A DNA stretch of 42,515 nucleotides from Bacillota bacterium (GTDB lineage: Bacteria; Bacillota; Bacilli; Alicyclobacillales; SLC66): the NCBI GenBank assembly GCA_021805735.1, contig JAJZEE010000027.1:1-42515 (forward strand), in the 5' to 3' direction. Below the pieces are notes generated by a model. The model was not told the origin of the DNA. It did not search any database and worked only from the letters and a program-made list of their open reading frames with translations. The position numbers and the translations under genes were made by a program. Below, piece after piece: positions 1 to 8,034 of this stretch. Position 1 is the first letter of the stretch. The number at the start of each line of letters is the position of its first letter.

Positions 1-120
1 TTGCGAAAGGAGGTAAAAGAACAATTTGCACTGTGCCGCTGCGGACATTCAAAGGGTAAGCCGTTTTGCGACGGATCGCATCGATCGATTGAATTTACAG
101 ATGATTCGAGAGCCCAATGA
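1..120 (+). CDS. CDGSH-type iron-sulfur protein, 5' end possibly outside the window
   Basis: Frame 1 is open from the first base and ends at TGA 118-120, giving 39 visible residues. They carry the CDGSH cluster-binding signature C-x-C-x2-S-x3-P-x-C-D-G-S-H (CRCGHSKGKPFCDGSH), whose three Cys and one His bind a 2Fe-2S cluster in this family. Small bacterial CDGSH proteins are usually 60-80 residues, so part of the N-terminus probably lies upstream. A TTG at position 1 could also be read as a start, but no ribosome binding site can be checked. The partner and exact redox role cannot be told from this fragment. A strong hairpin follows directly. Confidence 0.8.
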   Translation: MRKEVKEQFALCRCGHSKGKPFCDGSHRSIEFTDDSRAQ

Positions 121-126
121 TTATCG

Positions 127-170
127 CGGACAACCCTGGTAGCCGGCAGCGCCAGGGTTGTCCGATTTTC
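127..170 (+). terminator. Intrinsic terminator after the CDGSH gene
   Basis: A perfect 13-bp inverted repeat (127-139 with 152-164, 12-nt loop) begins seven bases after the CDGSH stop and is followed by ATTTTC. The stem is GC-rich and the T tract short, so termination is likely but may be partial. Confidence 0.7.
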
Positions 171-228
171 ACGGTTTCTCGATAGTCCAGAGTACGCGGG
201 CAGCATAGGTGAGGCAAAGAACAAATGG

Positions 229-251
229 AGCGCGGTTTGAGGGACCGCGCT
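229..251. other. Short perfect hairpin in the intergenic region
   Basis: The 8-bp arms AGCGCGGT (229-236) and ACCGCGCT (244-251) flank a 7-nt loop. There is no T tract. The interval 171-396 contains no convincing gene apart from this hairpin and the promoter-like sequence at 296-324. Confidence 0.4.
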
Positions 252-295
252 TGCAGTAGTAGCAGTAATAAAGAAAGCTGCAACTCGTATAATCA

Positions 296-324
296 TTGAT
301 CAAGCGTGTGCAAAATATTATCTA
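296..324 (+). promoter_or_regulatory. Candidate sigma-A promoter for the HicB/HicA-like ORF
   Basis: TTGATC (296-301) and TATCTA (319-324) are separated by exactly 17 nt and lie upstream of the toxin-antitoxin-like reading frame. The match is reasonable, but nothing beyond sequence supports it. Confidence 0.4.
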
Positions 325-396
325 AGAGCATATACCGTTTCTTCGCTGCTTGTGTAGAATGGAGGTATTGGTGGTGAAAGTAGTGAGCACGAGACG

Positions 397-933
397 GTGC
401 TTGCCATTGGTATGGAGCAGGCGCGCGAGATTTTAAAAGATGTAAAATTTCATGTCCGTGTGTACCGCGAAGACGACGGCACAGCAACTGCAACAGTGGA
501 CGAGATGGACATCGTTGTAAACGAGAAAGACGAAAATGAAGCACGCGTTTCTCTTGTGAAGGATGTATTGGAGTATGCCAAGGAATACTACGATAATTTT
601 ACTAGGTACAGCACGGCTCCTAATCGAAAGGACCATTTACGGTATGTCGTGGCAATTGCGGTTCAACGAGACCTGGAACCCGTTAAAACATGTTCGATGC
701 CTAGTTGGAAGGAACTTAGGCGATTTTGCGAGCGTGATGGATGGCTCTTGGTTAAGTCTACAGATCACGATTTTTACGAAAAGGAGTTGTCAGACGGCAC
801 TATTCTCCGTGTAAAAGTATCGCGCGGTTCTGGAGAAATCCATCGGTCTGTTTGGTCCACAACACGCAAGGCTGCAGGGGTATCTGCACAAACTCGCGCA
901 ACGGCACTCGGACCGCATCCTTGCAGAGTGTGA
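397..933 (+). CDS. Fused HicB-like antitoxin / HicA-like toxin ORF with an aberrant C-terminus
   Basis: The 178-residue frame contains two parts that look like separate proteins. Residues about 10-95 resemble a HicB-like antitoxin: a beta-strand region around FHVRVYREDDGTATATV followed by an acidic helical segment. From residue 101 (ATG at 697-699, MPSWKELRRFCERDGW) it resembles the HicA-like mRNA-interferase fold, with the DGW motif, an 'STDHDFYEK' segment where HicA keeps its catalytic His, and 'KVSRGSGEIH'. The match to the family ends at the W codon at 853-855; the remaining residues look like out-of-frame sequence. The start is uncertain. GTG 397 has no ribosome binding site, while a good GGAGG at 361-365 points to GTG or TTG codons in another frame that stops early. 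Loss of the antitoxin stop probably created the fusion. Function is doubtful. Confidence 0.5.
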   Translation: MLAIGMEQAREILKDVKFHVRVYREDDGTATATVDEMDIVVNEKDENEARVSLVKDVLEYAKEYYDNFTRYSTAPNRKDHLRYVVAIAVQRDLEPVKTCSMPSWKELRRFCERDGWLLVKSTDHDFYEKELSDGTILRVKVSRGSGEIHRSVWSTTRKAAGVSAQTRATALGPHPCRV

Positions 934-1024
934 GATTTCCGATGATGAGGTGATCGGCGTTTCGGCTTTGCGGCAGGTGGCCTATCAGATCTTTGCCTCA
1001 GCGGGTGGGGCGTTCAGGGGGTGA
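857..1024 (+). pseudogene. 3' remnant of another gene in frame 2
   Basis: From 857 to the TGA at 1022-1024 frame 2 encodes a protein-like helical stretch (LQGYLHKLAQRHSDRILAEC, then 'ALRQVAYQIF') with no start codon or ribosome binding site of its own. It overlaps the aberrant end of the HicA-like frame. The likely reading is the 3' end of a gene joined by recombination to a toxin gene, or the result of a frameshift near 855. The family is not recognised. Confidence 0.35.
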
Positions 1025-1072
1025 GCGTCGCTGAAACGAAGCCAAAAGATCGGAATATTTTCTGTTGGAGCA

Positions 1073-2023
1073 GTGGTTGTTTTGTTCGCAGCCGGTATTG
1101 GGATCTGGCGCTGGTCCGTGTACGCGCAGCATCAGCAGACAGTTGCTGCGTATCGGAAATGGATGGCGGCCGCGATTCAGGATATACACTCAAATCAGTT
1201 GGGAACAGCCCTCAGGAAGGTGCGTAAGGCGGCGCAGTACGAGAAAACGAGTGCTGTCTTAACCATGGAAAACGTTCTGGAGAAGACGCAACGGCGAGGG
1301 CTTAAGCTGAACGGCGGACCGTACCCTGCGAATCTATTGGTGGTTGACGGGGGAAAAGTGGTGCGGGGTAAGTACGATATTGTTGAATTGGCCGCCAGTT
1401 CAAAGGATCTTCAGAAATACAGGAACAGCATCATGAACAACCTGGATTTTCATGCTTTTGTCGATCGAGAACCGATTGGCGCGACGGTGTACGCTGCGGT
1501 CATACTTCCGAACGGCGTACAGCGCACGGTAAAGGCAACCGTGGTGGCGATGCCATCCGGAAGCATTGGGTTCACTGGCTTGTATACAAACCAACGATAC
1601 GGGATGTCTGTGAATCTGCCGACTCTTACTACAGATGCCATATCCTATGGCTGGATTCCGTCTCCCCGCCCTACGGACGGGGACGGAAGGGTATTTACTG
1701 ACCCGCTGAATCCACGAATTACTGTGGTCGCATATGGATCGAATAACGTCTTGAATCAATCGCCGAGCGCCTACATTCCTCTATCCGCCCACATTGTGAA
1801 AAATGTGCAGATTGGCGCCTATCCGGCGATTATCTATGCCAACGTCCAATCCGTGCAGGGCATTCCTGTCTATGACGAGAGCATTGCAGCGGGCGCTTCG
1901 AGTCTGCAATCATCCAATGAGGTCGATGTTGCGGTTCCGCAAACCCTGTCAGCGCAGTGGCAACCCATAATCAACACCATCATCGGCTCGTTTGAGCCGG
2001 GGAATCTGACTCAGGCATATTAA
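1073..2023 (+). CDS. Membrane-anchored extracytoplasmic protein of unknown function
   Basis: The protein has at least 316 residues. Its N-terminus is a single hydrophobic segment (VVVLFAAGIGIW) followed by WR and a long polar domain, which suggests a signal anchor and an exported domain. The true start is probably upstream of GTG 1073. Frame 2 is open from 1025, and the codons before the GTG encode Lys-Arg-Ser-Gln-Lys and more hydrophobic residues, which would complete the positive-inside flank. A CTG at 1031 sits 9 nt after AGGGGG (1016-1021). Residues about 90-300 are rich in beta-prone, Gly/Asn/Thr segments and contain no Cys. No family was recognised. It converges on the pullulanase gene 51 bp downstream. 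Confidence 0.65.
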   Translation: MVVLFAAGIGIWRWSVYAQHQQTVAAYRKWMAAAIQDIHSNQLGTALRKVRKAAQYEKTSAVLTMENVLEKTQRRGLKLNGGPYPANLLVVDGGKVVRGKYDIVELAASSKDLQKYRNSIMNNLDFHAFVDREPIGATVYAAVILPNGVQRTVKATVVAMPSGSIGFTGLYTNQRYGMSVNLPTLTTDAISYGWIPSPRPTDGDGRVFTDPLNPRITVVAYGSNNVLNQSPSAYIPLSAHIVKNVQIGAYPAIIYANVQSVQGIPVYDESIAAGASSLQSSNEVDVAVPQTLSAQWQPIINTIIGSFEPGNLTQAY

Positions 2024-2074
2024 AACCGTCTGGTGCGTGAGACACCATGACAACGATTCTGAGAGTGGACCAAA

Positions 2075-4639
2075 TTAATGGCCGCGAGCATTGTTTTGGT
2101 ACAAAATTTCGCAGGTGATCGCAGGAACCGTGACCGTTCCCTGTGCGTGGCCAAGCGTCCGTTCGCCGACTTGCCCAGTTGTTCCCACGATGTTCCAGTG
2201 ACCGGACGGTAGACGTAAGGCGGTTTTGCCGCCAGGATTGTAGATGACCACGATGTTCTTCCACGGGTCTCCGTTCGCGTGGTTTATCAGTTCAAATGCC
2301 ACCGTGTTATTGGGGCTTGGAATGAACTGCAAATCTTTTTTGATCTGCAGGGCGGTTGTCATTCGAAACGCCGGATGATCGACGCGTAGATGGATCAAAC
2401 CTGCGTAGTAGTTGAATACGTTCAGATATTGCGCCTTTCGAGCCCAGTTAAACTCATTGACGGCGTCTCCCGCGTTGTAACTGTTGCCGTTGCCGTTTTT
2501 CGTGCGCAGCATCTCTTCGCCGCCTTGCAGAAACGCTATACCTTGCGATGTCATCACAATGCTCTGGGCGAGTTCATCCATCTGAATGCGCAACGGTTTC
2601 GGCGTGCTCGGGTTGCTGAGTTTGAGTTTGTCCCACAGCGTGTAATTGTCGTGGCTTGTCACATAGTTGACGGTTTCTGACGGTGCTGCGGCAAAGTCGT
2701 GAATCTGGCTGTTGTAATTGATGCTGCCGACAACGCCATTTTCGATGGCAGGTACATAACCGAACCCGCCCATGGCATACCCGAGAGCGGTTGGTTGAAA
2801 CACATTGGCTTCGATGGCATTGCGAAAGTTGTCATTGAACACGCCAATTCCAAGACCTTGCTGACTCCCCTTGACCAACAGCTGGCTCGGCGCCAGTCCG
2901 GATGTTCCGCCGGTCCACGGTTCGCCATAGAGGATAATGTGTGGATCAATGGCGTGCAGTTCCTGTGACACCTTTTTCATGGTATCGACGCCCAGCAACG
3001 CCATCAGGTCAAAACGAAAGCCGTTAACATGATATTGGGTCACCCAGTACTTGAGTGAATCGAGGATGAATTTCTGAACCATGGGGCGCTCGCTGGCCAC
3101 TTCATTGCCAACGCCAGATCCATTGTAATAATTGCCCTGATAGTCGGTGCGCCAGAAGTACCCGGGAACCAATGTGTTAAGCGCGGATCCCTGGACAGCG
3201 AATGTATGGTTGTATACGACATCCATGATCACCCCAATGTGCGCCTGGTGCAGACTCTGAATCATCTGTTTGAGTTGCGTGATGCGCGCCGCGCCCAAGG
3301 GTGTTGTGGCGTACATGCCTTCTGGCGCGTTGAAGTTTTGCGTGTCATAGCCCCAATTGTAAGTGTAGCCAGGGTCGGGGAACTCCTGAACAGGCATGAT
3401 CTGGACGTAGTTGACGCCGAGTTGTTTTAGACTGTCAAGTCCAGTCTTGACGTTGTTCGGTCCGCGAGTACCATGCTCCGTGAAGGCCAGGTATTGGCCC
3501 GGGTGCTTGAATCCACCATTGGGATCAATCGAGAAGTCCCGGACACTCACTTCATAGACGACCGCATCCACAGGATTGGGAACACCCTGATAATGATCGT
3601 TGTTCCAGCCCGCGGGATTGGTTTTTGCGAGGTTGACAATCATGGCACGGGTGGCGCCCGGAGCGATGGCAGTTGCGTAAGGATCGACAGCGGTCTGGGT
3701 TTGACCGTCTATTGTCACGCGGTAGAGATAATACCAGCCGTCGAGATTCCCTGGTACGGTGACGCGCCAGGTGCCGCCTGTTCCTTGTTGCATCGGGATT
3801 TGCCGTTTTATTGAACCCGTGGCGCTGGAGAACAACTGCAGTTCCATCTGGCTGGCTGTGGGCGCCCATACGCGAAACGACGTCTGACCTGGCGTCCACG
3901 CGTTGCCAAGAGTGCCTCCGTAGTAGTACTGAGGAAGATTCAGAACTCTGCGGGGAACCACCTGTACAGACGTAAAACCTGTCGCGCGCAGCATGAGCGT
4001 GTGCGTGACATTGGGCGCGGCGGCGAGTGTCAGTTTGAGCAGCGTCGTTGCATTGTCAGGCGTCACGGCCGTGACAGGAATGGTTGTGTGGGTGGTTTCA
4101 TCCGTCACGGAAAACTTGGCGCCAGACGCAGGCGCGGGACTGTTCAAACTCGCGTAAATGGTGCGCGCGCCGTCCAGAAACGCGTTCGTGATACTTGGCT
4201 GCAGCGCTTGCGTGGCAGCCGCCTGCGAGTAATAGACAGTCGGGTTTCCTTCCACCAGCCAAATCTGGACTTTGCCGTTTGTCACTTTGATATACCGATT
4301 GGCGGACACATCTTTTGCCTGCCAGTTGCCAAGCCGGACTATGACGCCGACTTCCGTGTTGTTGCCGGGCACCTGCGCGGTCGATACTACGCCAAAGGAG
4401 TCGGTTCCCGTGAAATTGTAGGCGGCGCCATTTAAACTTTGCGGCTGGTAGGGCCACAGCCATAGATTCCACCCGGTATAATTGTTGTCGAATCGGTGAT
4501 AGTGGACAATGACTGTAGTCTCAGTTTGTGCGGCGGCCGGTAGTGCAGCCGGCGATTGAAATGAAAGAAAGACACCGATTAGGGCCGCCCCAAACAGGTA
4601 TAGCACTCGTGACCACCGAAAGCGTGCAAACAATCTCAA
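2075..4639 (-). CDS. pulA: Secreted type I pullulanase (GH13), 854 aa
   Basis: The enzyme hydrolyses alpha-1,6 links of pullulan and branched starch outside the cell. From the N-terminus it has a positively charged signal peptide ending near 'LPAAAQ', a CBM41-like starch-binding domain ('HYHRFDNNYTGWNLWLWPY'), a CBM48-like domain ('FRVWAPTASQMELQL') and the GH13 barrel. The barrel shows the pullulanase hallmark YNWGYD, region I VVYNHT, region II GFRFDLM with the nucleophile Asp, region III YGEPW with the acid/base Glu, and region IV SHDN. The start is chosen from the ribosome binding site. AGGAGG at 4652-4647 is 7 nt from TTG 4639, while the ATG at 4645 would have only 1 nt of spacing. The length fits secreted type I pullulanases. 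It stands alone, with a cre-like site upstream. Confidence 0.93.
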   Translation of the reverse strand: MRLFARFRWSRVLYLFGAALIGVFLSFQSPAALPAAAQTETTVIVHYHRFDNNYTGWNLWLWPYQPQSLNGAAYNFTGTDSFGVVSTAQVPGNNTEVGVIVRLGNWQAKDVSANRYIKVTNGKVQIWLVEGNPTVYYSQAAATQALQPSITNAFLDGARTIYASLNSPAPASGAKFSVTDETTHTTIPVTAVTPDNATTLLKLTLAAAPNVTHTLMLRATGFTSVQVVPRRVLNLPQYYYGGTLGNAWTPGQTSFRVWAPTASQMELQLFSSATGSIKRQIPMQQGTGGTWRVTVPGNLDGWYYLYRVTIDGQTQTAVDPYATAIAPGATRAMIVNLAKTNPAGWNNDHYQGVPNPVDAVVYEVSVRDFSIDPNGGFKHPGQYLAFTEHGTRGPNNVKTGLDSLKQLGVNYVQIMPVQEFPDPGYTYNWGYDTQNFNAPEGMYATTPLGAARITQLKQMIQSLHQAHIGVIMDVVYNHTFAVQGSALNTLVPGYFWRTDYQGNYYNGSGVGNEVASERPMVQKFILDSLKYWVTQYHVNGFRFDLMALLGVDTMKKVSQELHAIDPHIILYGEPWTGGTSGLAPSQLLVKGSQQGLGIGVFNDNFRNAIEANVFQPTALGYAMGGFGYVPAIENGVVGSINYNSQIHDFAAAPSETVNYVTSHDNYTLWDKLKLSNPSTPKPLRIQMDELAQSIVMTSQGIAFLQGGEEMLRTKNGNGNSYNAGDAVNEFNWARKAQYLNVFNYYAGLIHLRVDHPAFRMTTALQIKKDLQFIPSPNNTVAFELINHANGDPWKNIVVIYNPGGKTALRLPSGHWNIVGTTGQVGERTLGHAQGTVTVPAITCEILYQNNARGH

Positions 4640-4726
4640 AGCCATCCCTCCTGGTTTTTGTGACCGTTCACTTGCAGGGCAAGGTTTTTTCGCACGGACT
4701 GCAGTCATTATTGACAATCAGGGAAG

Positions 4727-4740
4727 TGAAAACGTTTGCG
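4727..4740. promoter_or_regulatory. Catabolite-responsive element (cre)-like site upstream of pulA
   Basis: TGAAAACGTTTGCG matches the CcpA consensus core (TGNAANCGNWNNC) about 88 bp upstream of the pulA start. CcpA repression of amylolytic genes is common in Bacilli, so glucose repression is a reasonable inference. No clear -35/-10 pair was found next to it, and one flanking consensus base at each end does not match. Confidence 0.4.
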
Positions 4741-4890
4741 CAAAAAGGCATTGAAAAAGCTTCATAATCTTTAATACCCTTACAGCGATTGTGCGAAAGA
4801 ATGCCAGTCTTGTCAAGAGTCTGCAAAAATAAATGGCAGACTGCATGTACGTTGGCCCGTTCAGTATGACCGGCGCCCCAGTATGACGGT

Positions 4891-5673
4891 TCAGTCTGTA
4901 AAGAGGTCGCGTTTCACGAAGGCGGATCGAGCGAATCGCCACAGGGCCTTTCTCTTGGTCAACCAGATGATGTGAGCTCCGTTGTGGCGATTATGCAGGA
5001 TCTTGGTCACCAGAAAGCGCGCCACTGTGTCGGGGGCATCGCCGAGAATATTAAAAATGCGTTTCGTGTTATGGCCGTCTCTCAATTCACCGGTAGGATC
5101 CTTCAGAAAGTCTGTCACCATCATGCCTGGACTGAGCAGTCCAATCAGGATGGGGGTGTCTGAAGTTTCCTTGGCGCATGCGGTGGTGAAGTGGGTTAAC
5201 GCGCGTTTGGTGGTACCGTAAAGGTTGAGACCTTTTCGCTGCATGTCGTTGCTGCCGAACCCTTCAACATTGAAGATCTGGCCGTGACCCTGCTGCAGCA
5301 TGCCGGACAGGGCGATTTGTGTACCAAAGATGGCGCCGCGCAGATTCGTGTCCAGCACACTTTGAACTTCCTGCGGGGACAGGTCATGCAGCGCGTGCCC
5401 CTGCTGATTGATGCCCGCGTTATTGATCCAGATGTCGATCGCGCCCCATCTGTCAACGGAACGCCGCCATACATTCTCGATGTCGTCGCGATGTCGTACG
5501 TCACAAGATACGCCCAGCACTGTCTTGCCGTGGCTGGATAAAGTGTTCACCGCTTGTTGGACCTGATTCTGGCTGCGACTGCAAATCGTGACGTTGCAAT
5601 TTTCCTGGAGAAACACTTTCGCCATGGCATAACCTAGACCACGAGAACTGCCAGTGATTACTACGGTTGTCAT
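4891..5673 (-). CDS. Short-chain dehydrogenase/reductase, 260 aa
   Basis: This is a classical SDR with a Rossmann fold. The N-terminus has the TGSSRGLG dinucleotide-binding motif (residues about 7-14), followed by an acidic residue motif 'CDV', NNAG near residue 86 and the catalytic YxxxK as YGTTK near residue 150. The catalytic Ser region reads NVEGFGS. The Arg after the second beta strand ('CSRS') suggests NADP(H) preference. The substrate cannot be told; the overall pattern is close to chlorophyllide-b-reductase-like SDRs, a name used loosely for many bacterial members. AGAGGA lies about 7 nt before ATG 5673. It is transcribed divergently from recQ. Confidence 0.85.
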   Translation of the reverse strand: MTTVVITGSSRGLGYAMAKVFLQENCNVTICSRSQNQVQQAVNTLSSHGKTVLGVSCDVRHRDDIENVWRRSVDRWGAIDIWINNAGINQQGHALHDLSPQEVQSVLDTNLRGAIFGTQIALSGMLQQGHGQIFNVEGFGSNDMQRKGLNLYGTTKRALTHFTTACAKETSDTPILIGLLSPGMMVTDFLKDPTGELRDGHNTKRIFNILGDAPDTVARFLVTKILHNRHNGAHIIWLTKRKALWRFARSAFVKRDLFTD

Positions 5674-5797
5674 CGCCCATCCTCTTCTTTCCAGGTAACC
5701 GTTTCACAATTCAGTGTAGCAGACTTTCAGGATGAGTTATAGAATTGATGATAATATCCGCATGAGTGGCACACGGCAACGGAACGGAGTCAAAGAG

Positions 5798-7600
5798 ATG
5801 CAGGAACATGAGGCGAACGTACAGATCCAGGCCGCTCAGAAACTCTTGAAACGCTATTACGGTTACGAGGAGTTCCGTGAAGGGCAAAAGGAGATCATCG
5901 GAAGCATACTGCAGGGGCGCGACACGATTGGGATTATGCCAACCGGAGGAGGCAAGTCGATCTGTTATCAGATTCCAGCGTTGCAAAGCGAGCGACTGAC
6001 TCTGGTCATTTCGCCTTTGATTTCCCTGATGAAAGACCAGGTGGATACACTCGCGAGTCTCGGCATCGCCGCGACGTTTATCAACAGCACGCTGCACGCT
6101 TCGCAAGTTCGGGAACGGTTGCAAGGAGCGGAACAGGGAGCGTATAAACTGCTTTACGTTGCGCCGGAGCGCCTGGAATCCGATTCTTTTTTGCACTTTA
6201 TCGACACGCTTCGCCCCGAACTTGTGGCCATTGACGAAGCGCACTGCCTTTCGCAGTGGGGACACGATTTTCGTCCCAGCTATCGTTCTATCGCGCCGCT
6301 TCTGGCAGGACTCAGTCATCGTCCTGTCGTGAGCGCGTTCACGGCAACGGCCACTCCGGAAGTTCTGCAAGATATCGTCCAGCTTCTGCGGCTTCGCGAT
6401 CCGCATGTCTGTGTCACGGGATTTGATCGTGAGAACTTGACGTTTTCCGTGATTCATGGGCAACCCAAGCGTGATTTCGTAGTGCGGTACATGGACAGTC
6501 ATCCTCATGATGCGGGGATCATCTACACCGCAACGCGCAAAGAAGCAGACAGTCTCTACGAACTGTTGAAACAGAAGGGAAAGTCCGTGGGCCGTTATCA
6601 CGCGGGACTCGGCGATGAGGAGCGAAATGGCAGTCAGGAACAGTTCCTGTATGACGAGACACGCGTGATGGTGGCTACCAACGCGTTTGGTATGGGGATC
6701 GACAAGTCAAACATACGATTTGTCATTCACTACAACATGCCGAAGAATTTGGAATCCTATTATCAGGAGGCCGGGCGGGCCGGACGAGACGGGGATCCCG
6801 GCGAATGCCTGCTGCTGTTTAGTCCGCAGGACATCCAGTTGCAAAAGTTTCTCATCGAACAGACGCTGTCTTCGACTGATCGCAAGTCGACCGAGTACAA
6901 GAAATTGCAGTCGATGGCGGATTACTGTCACACCACCCAGTGTCTGCGCGCCTATATCCTGCGCTACTTCGGCGAGACCGCGCCAGAACGCTGCGACAGT
7001 TGCGGCAACTGCAATGACTCATTTGAGCTGCGCGATATCACTGTCATGGCGCAACAGATCTTCTCGTGCGTTCATCGGGTCAAGGAACGATACGGGATCA
7101 CACTGGTGACGGCTGTTCTCAGGGGTTCTAAAGACAGGCGAATCCTACAACTTGGACTGGATCGGTTGCCAACGTACGGCTTGCTGAGGGGTCGACCCGA
7201 AAAGGAAGTCACAGGGTATATACAGACTTTGATTGCGGACGGTTATCTGAAGGTGACGGAAGGGCAGTATCCCGTCGTTCAATTGCAGCAAAAGGCAGTG
7301 CCGGTGCTCAAGGGTCAGGCGCAGGTCTTCGTTAAAGTGCTTCCACAGATGAAAACGGAGACGCCGGACGATGCGCTGTTTGAGCAACTTCGGATGTTGC
7401 GCAGAGAGATTGCGCGCGCGCAAAATGTTCCTCCGTATGTGATTTTTCCTGATAGTACGCTGCGCGAGTTGGCGGCGAAGTGTCCACTGGATCGGCGGGC
7501 CATGCTCGCTGTGAAGGGCGTCGGCGAATTGAAATTCGAGAAGTACGGACTGGTGTTTTTGCGCGTGTTTCAGGAGCGCGCAGCCAGAGTGGGAAAGTGA
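5798..7600 (+). CDS. recQ: ATP-dependent DNA helicase RecQ, 600 aa
   Basis: A 3'-5' superfamily 2 helicase for recombination and replication-fork repair. It shows the RecQ motif 0 region ('[14 protein letters not shown]'), Walker A TGGGKS, DEAH box followed by [13 protein letters not shown], helicase motifs V/VI (AFGMGIDK and [10 protein letters not shown]), the RecQ zinc-binding Cys set (CHTTQC and CDSCGNC), an RQC winged helix and a C-terminal HRDC domain ending about residue 595. The full set of domains and the length are normal. The start is ATG 5798 because GGAG (5786-5789) lies 8 nt upstream; earlier in-frame ATGs at 5732 and 5762 lack a binding site. Confidence 0.95.
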   Translation: MQEHEANVQIQAAQKLLKRYYGYEEFREGQKEIIGSILQGRDTIGIMPTGGGKSICYQIPALQSERLTLVISPLISLMKDQVDTLASLGIAATFINSTLHASQVRERLQGAEQGAYKLLYVAPERLESDSFLHFIDTLRPELVAIDEAHCLSQWGHDFRPSYRSIAPLLAGLSHRPVVSAFTATATPEVLQDIVQLLRLRDPHVCVTGFDRENLTFSVIHGQPKRDFVVRYMDSHPHDAGIIYTATRKEADSLYELLKQKGKSVGRYHAGLGDEERNGSQEQFLYDETRVMVATNAFGMGIDKSNIRFVIHYNMPKNLESYYQEAGRAGRDGDPGECLLLFSPQDIQLQKFLIEQTLSSTDRKSTEYKKLQSMADYCHTTQCLRAYILRYFGETAPERCDSCGNCNDSFELRDITVMAQQIFSCVHRVKERYGITLVTAVLRGSKDRRILQLGLDRLPTYGLLRGRPEKEVTGYIQTLIADGYLKVTEGQYPVVQLQQKAVPVLKGQAQVFVKVLPQMKTETPDDALFEQLRMLRREIARAQNVPPYVIFPDSTLRELAAKCPLDRRAMLAVKGVGELKFEKYGLVFLRVFQERAARVGK

Positions 7601-7655
7601 TACAATTGACGGATACGAAACACATGTCATAGGGTCGGTGAGGGGGGATGGCTCC

Positions 7656-7847
7656 GTGCCGAGAGCAGAGAATCGCAAACGTCCGCCGAACGTGCCGGGA
7701 AACACCATGGATGGCCGCCGCAACAAGGTGGTTGACGCCCAAAAAGCGTCGGAGACTCAAGGAGCGCAAAATAGAAAGCAAGAACTGATTGAAAAGATGA
7801 GGAAGATCCAGGAGAGCAAAAAGGCGGGCAATAAGCCAACCTCGTAA
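7656..7847 (+). CDS. Small basic hypothetical protein, 63 aa
   Basis: The start is GTG 7656, 8 nt after AGGGGGG (7641-7647); the in-frame GTG at 7638 overlaps that site and is rejected. The product is highly charged (Arg, Lys, Gln, Asn rich), with a disordered N-terminal half containing 'GNTMDGRRNK' and a C-terminal amphipathic helix 'KQELIEKMRKIQESKK'. There is no membrane segment and no Cys. It follows recQ by 55 bp and is closed by a long hairpin. No function is recognised. The strong ribosome binding site and protein-like C-terminal helix support a real gene. Confidence 0.6.
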   Translation: MPRAENRKRPPNVPGNTMDGRRNKVVDAQKASETQGAQNRKQELIEKMRKIQESKKAGNKPTS

Positions 7848-7864
7848 GTGTCTGCCTTGGAGCG

Positions 7865-7914
7865 ATGCGCATGGGAAAGCGAACCTGCAAGCGGGTTCGC
7901 TTTCCCATGCGCAT
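7865..7914. repeat. Long perfect hairpin (21-bp stem) between the small ORF and the ABC-F gene
   Basis: Positions 7865-7885 are the exact reverse complement of 7894-7914, with an 8-nt loop. There is no T tract, so it is not a textbook terminator, although a stem this strong probably blocks transcription or stabilises a 3' end. It resembles other long intergenic palindromes in the window in form but not in sequence. Confidence 0.75.
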
Positions 7915-7983
7915 GGCAGTGACAGTGAGTCATGCATTTCTGGCTCTCTGGCGCTCATCTGTGCGCTTCATCGCCTATGCTCA

Positions 7984-7992
7984 TGGTATACT
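7984..7992 (+). promoter_or_regulatory. Extended -10 promoter for the ABC-F gene
   Basis: TGGTATACT gives an extended -10 (TGn followed by TATACT at 7987-7992) about 43 bp before ATG 8035. No good -35 is seen, as is usual for extended -10 promoters. Confidence 0.4.
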
Positions 7993-8034
7993 GAAACGAT
8001 TAGCCTATACAACGTGTAAAGGGAGAAAGAACGA

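Noticed and set aside
229-251. T-box-like ACCGCGC stretch near the window start
   Set aside because: Only part of the consensus is present, it is part of a simple 8-bp hairpin, and no biosynthetic or synthetase gene follows.
1021-1227. GTG 1021 as start of the membrane-anchored protein
   Set aside because: It is in frame 1 and yields a Cys/Arg-rich product; the real protein is in frame 2.
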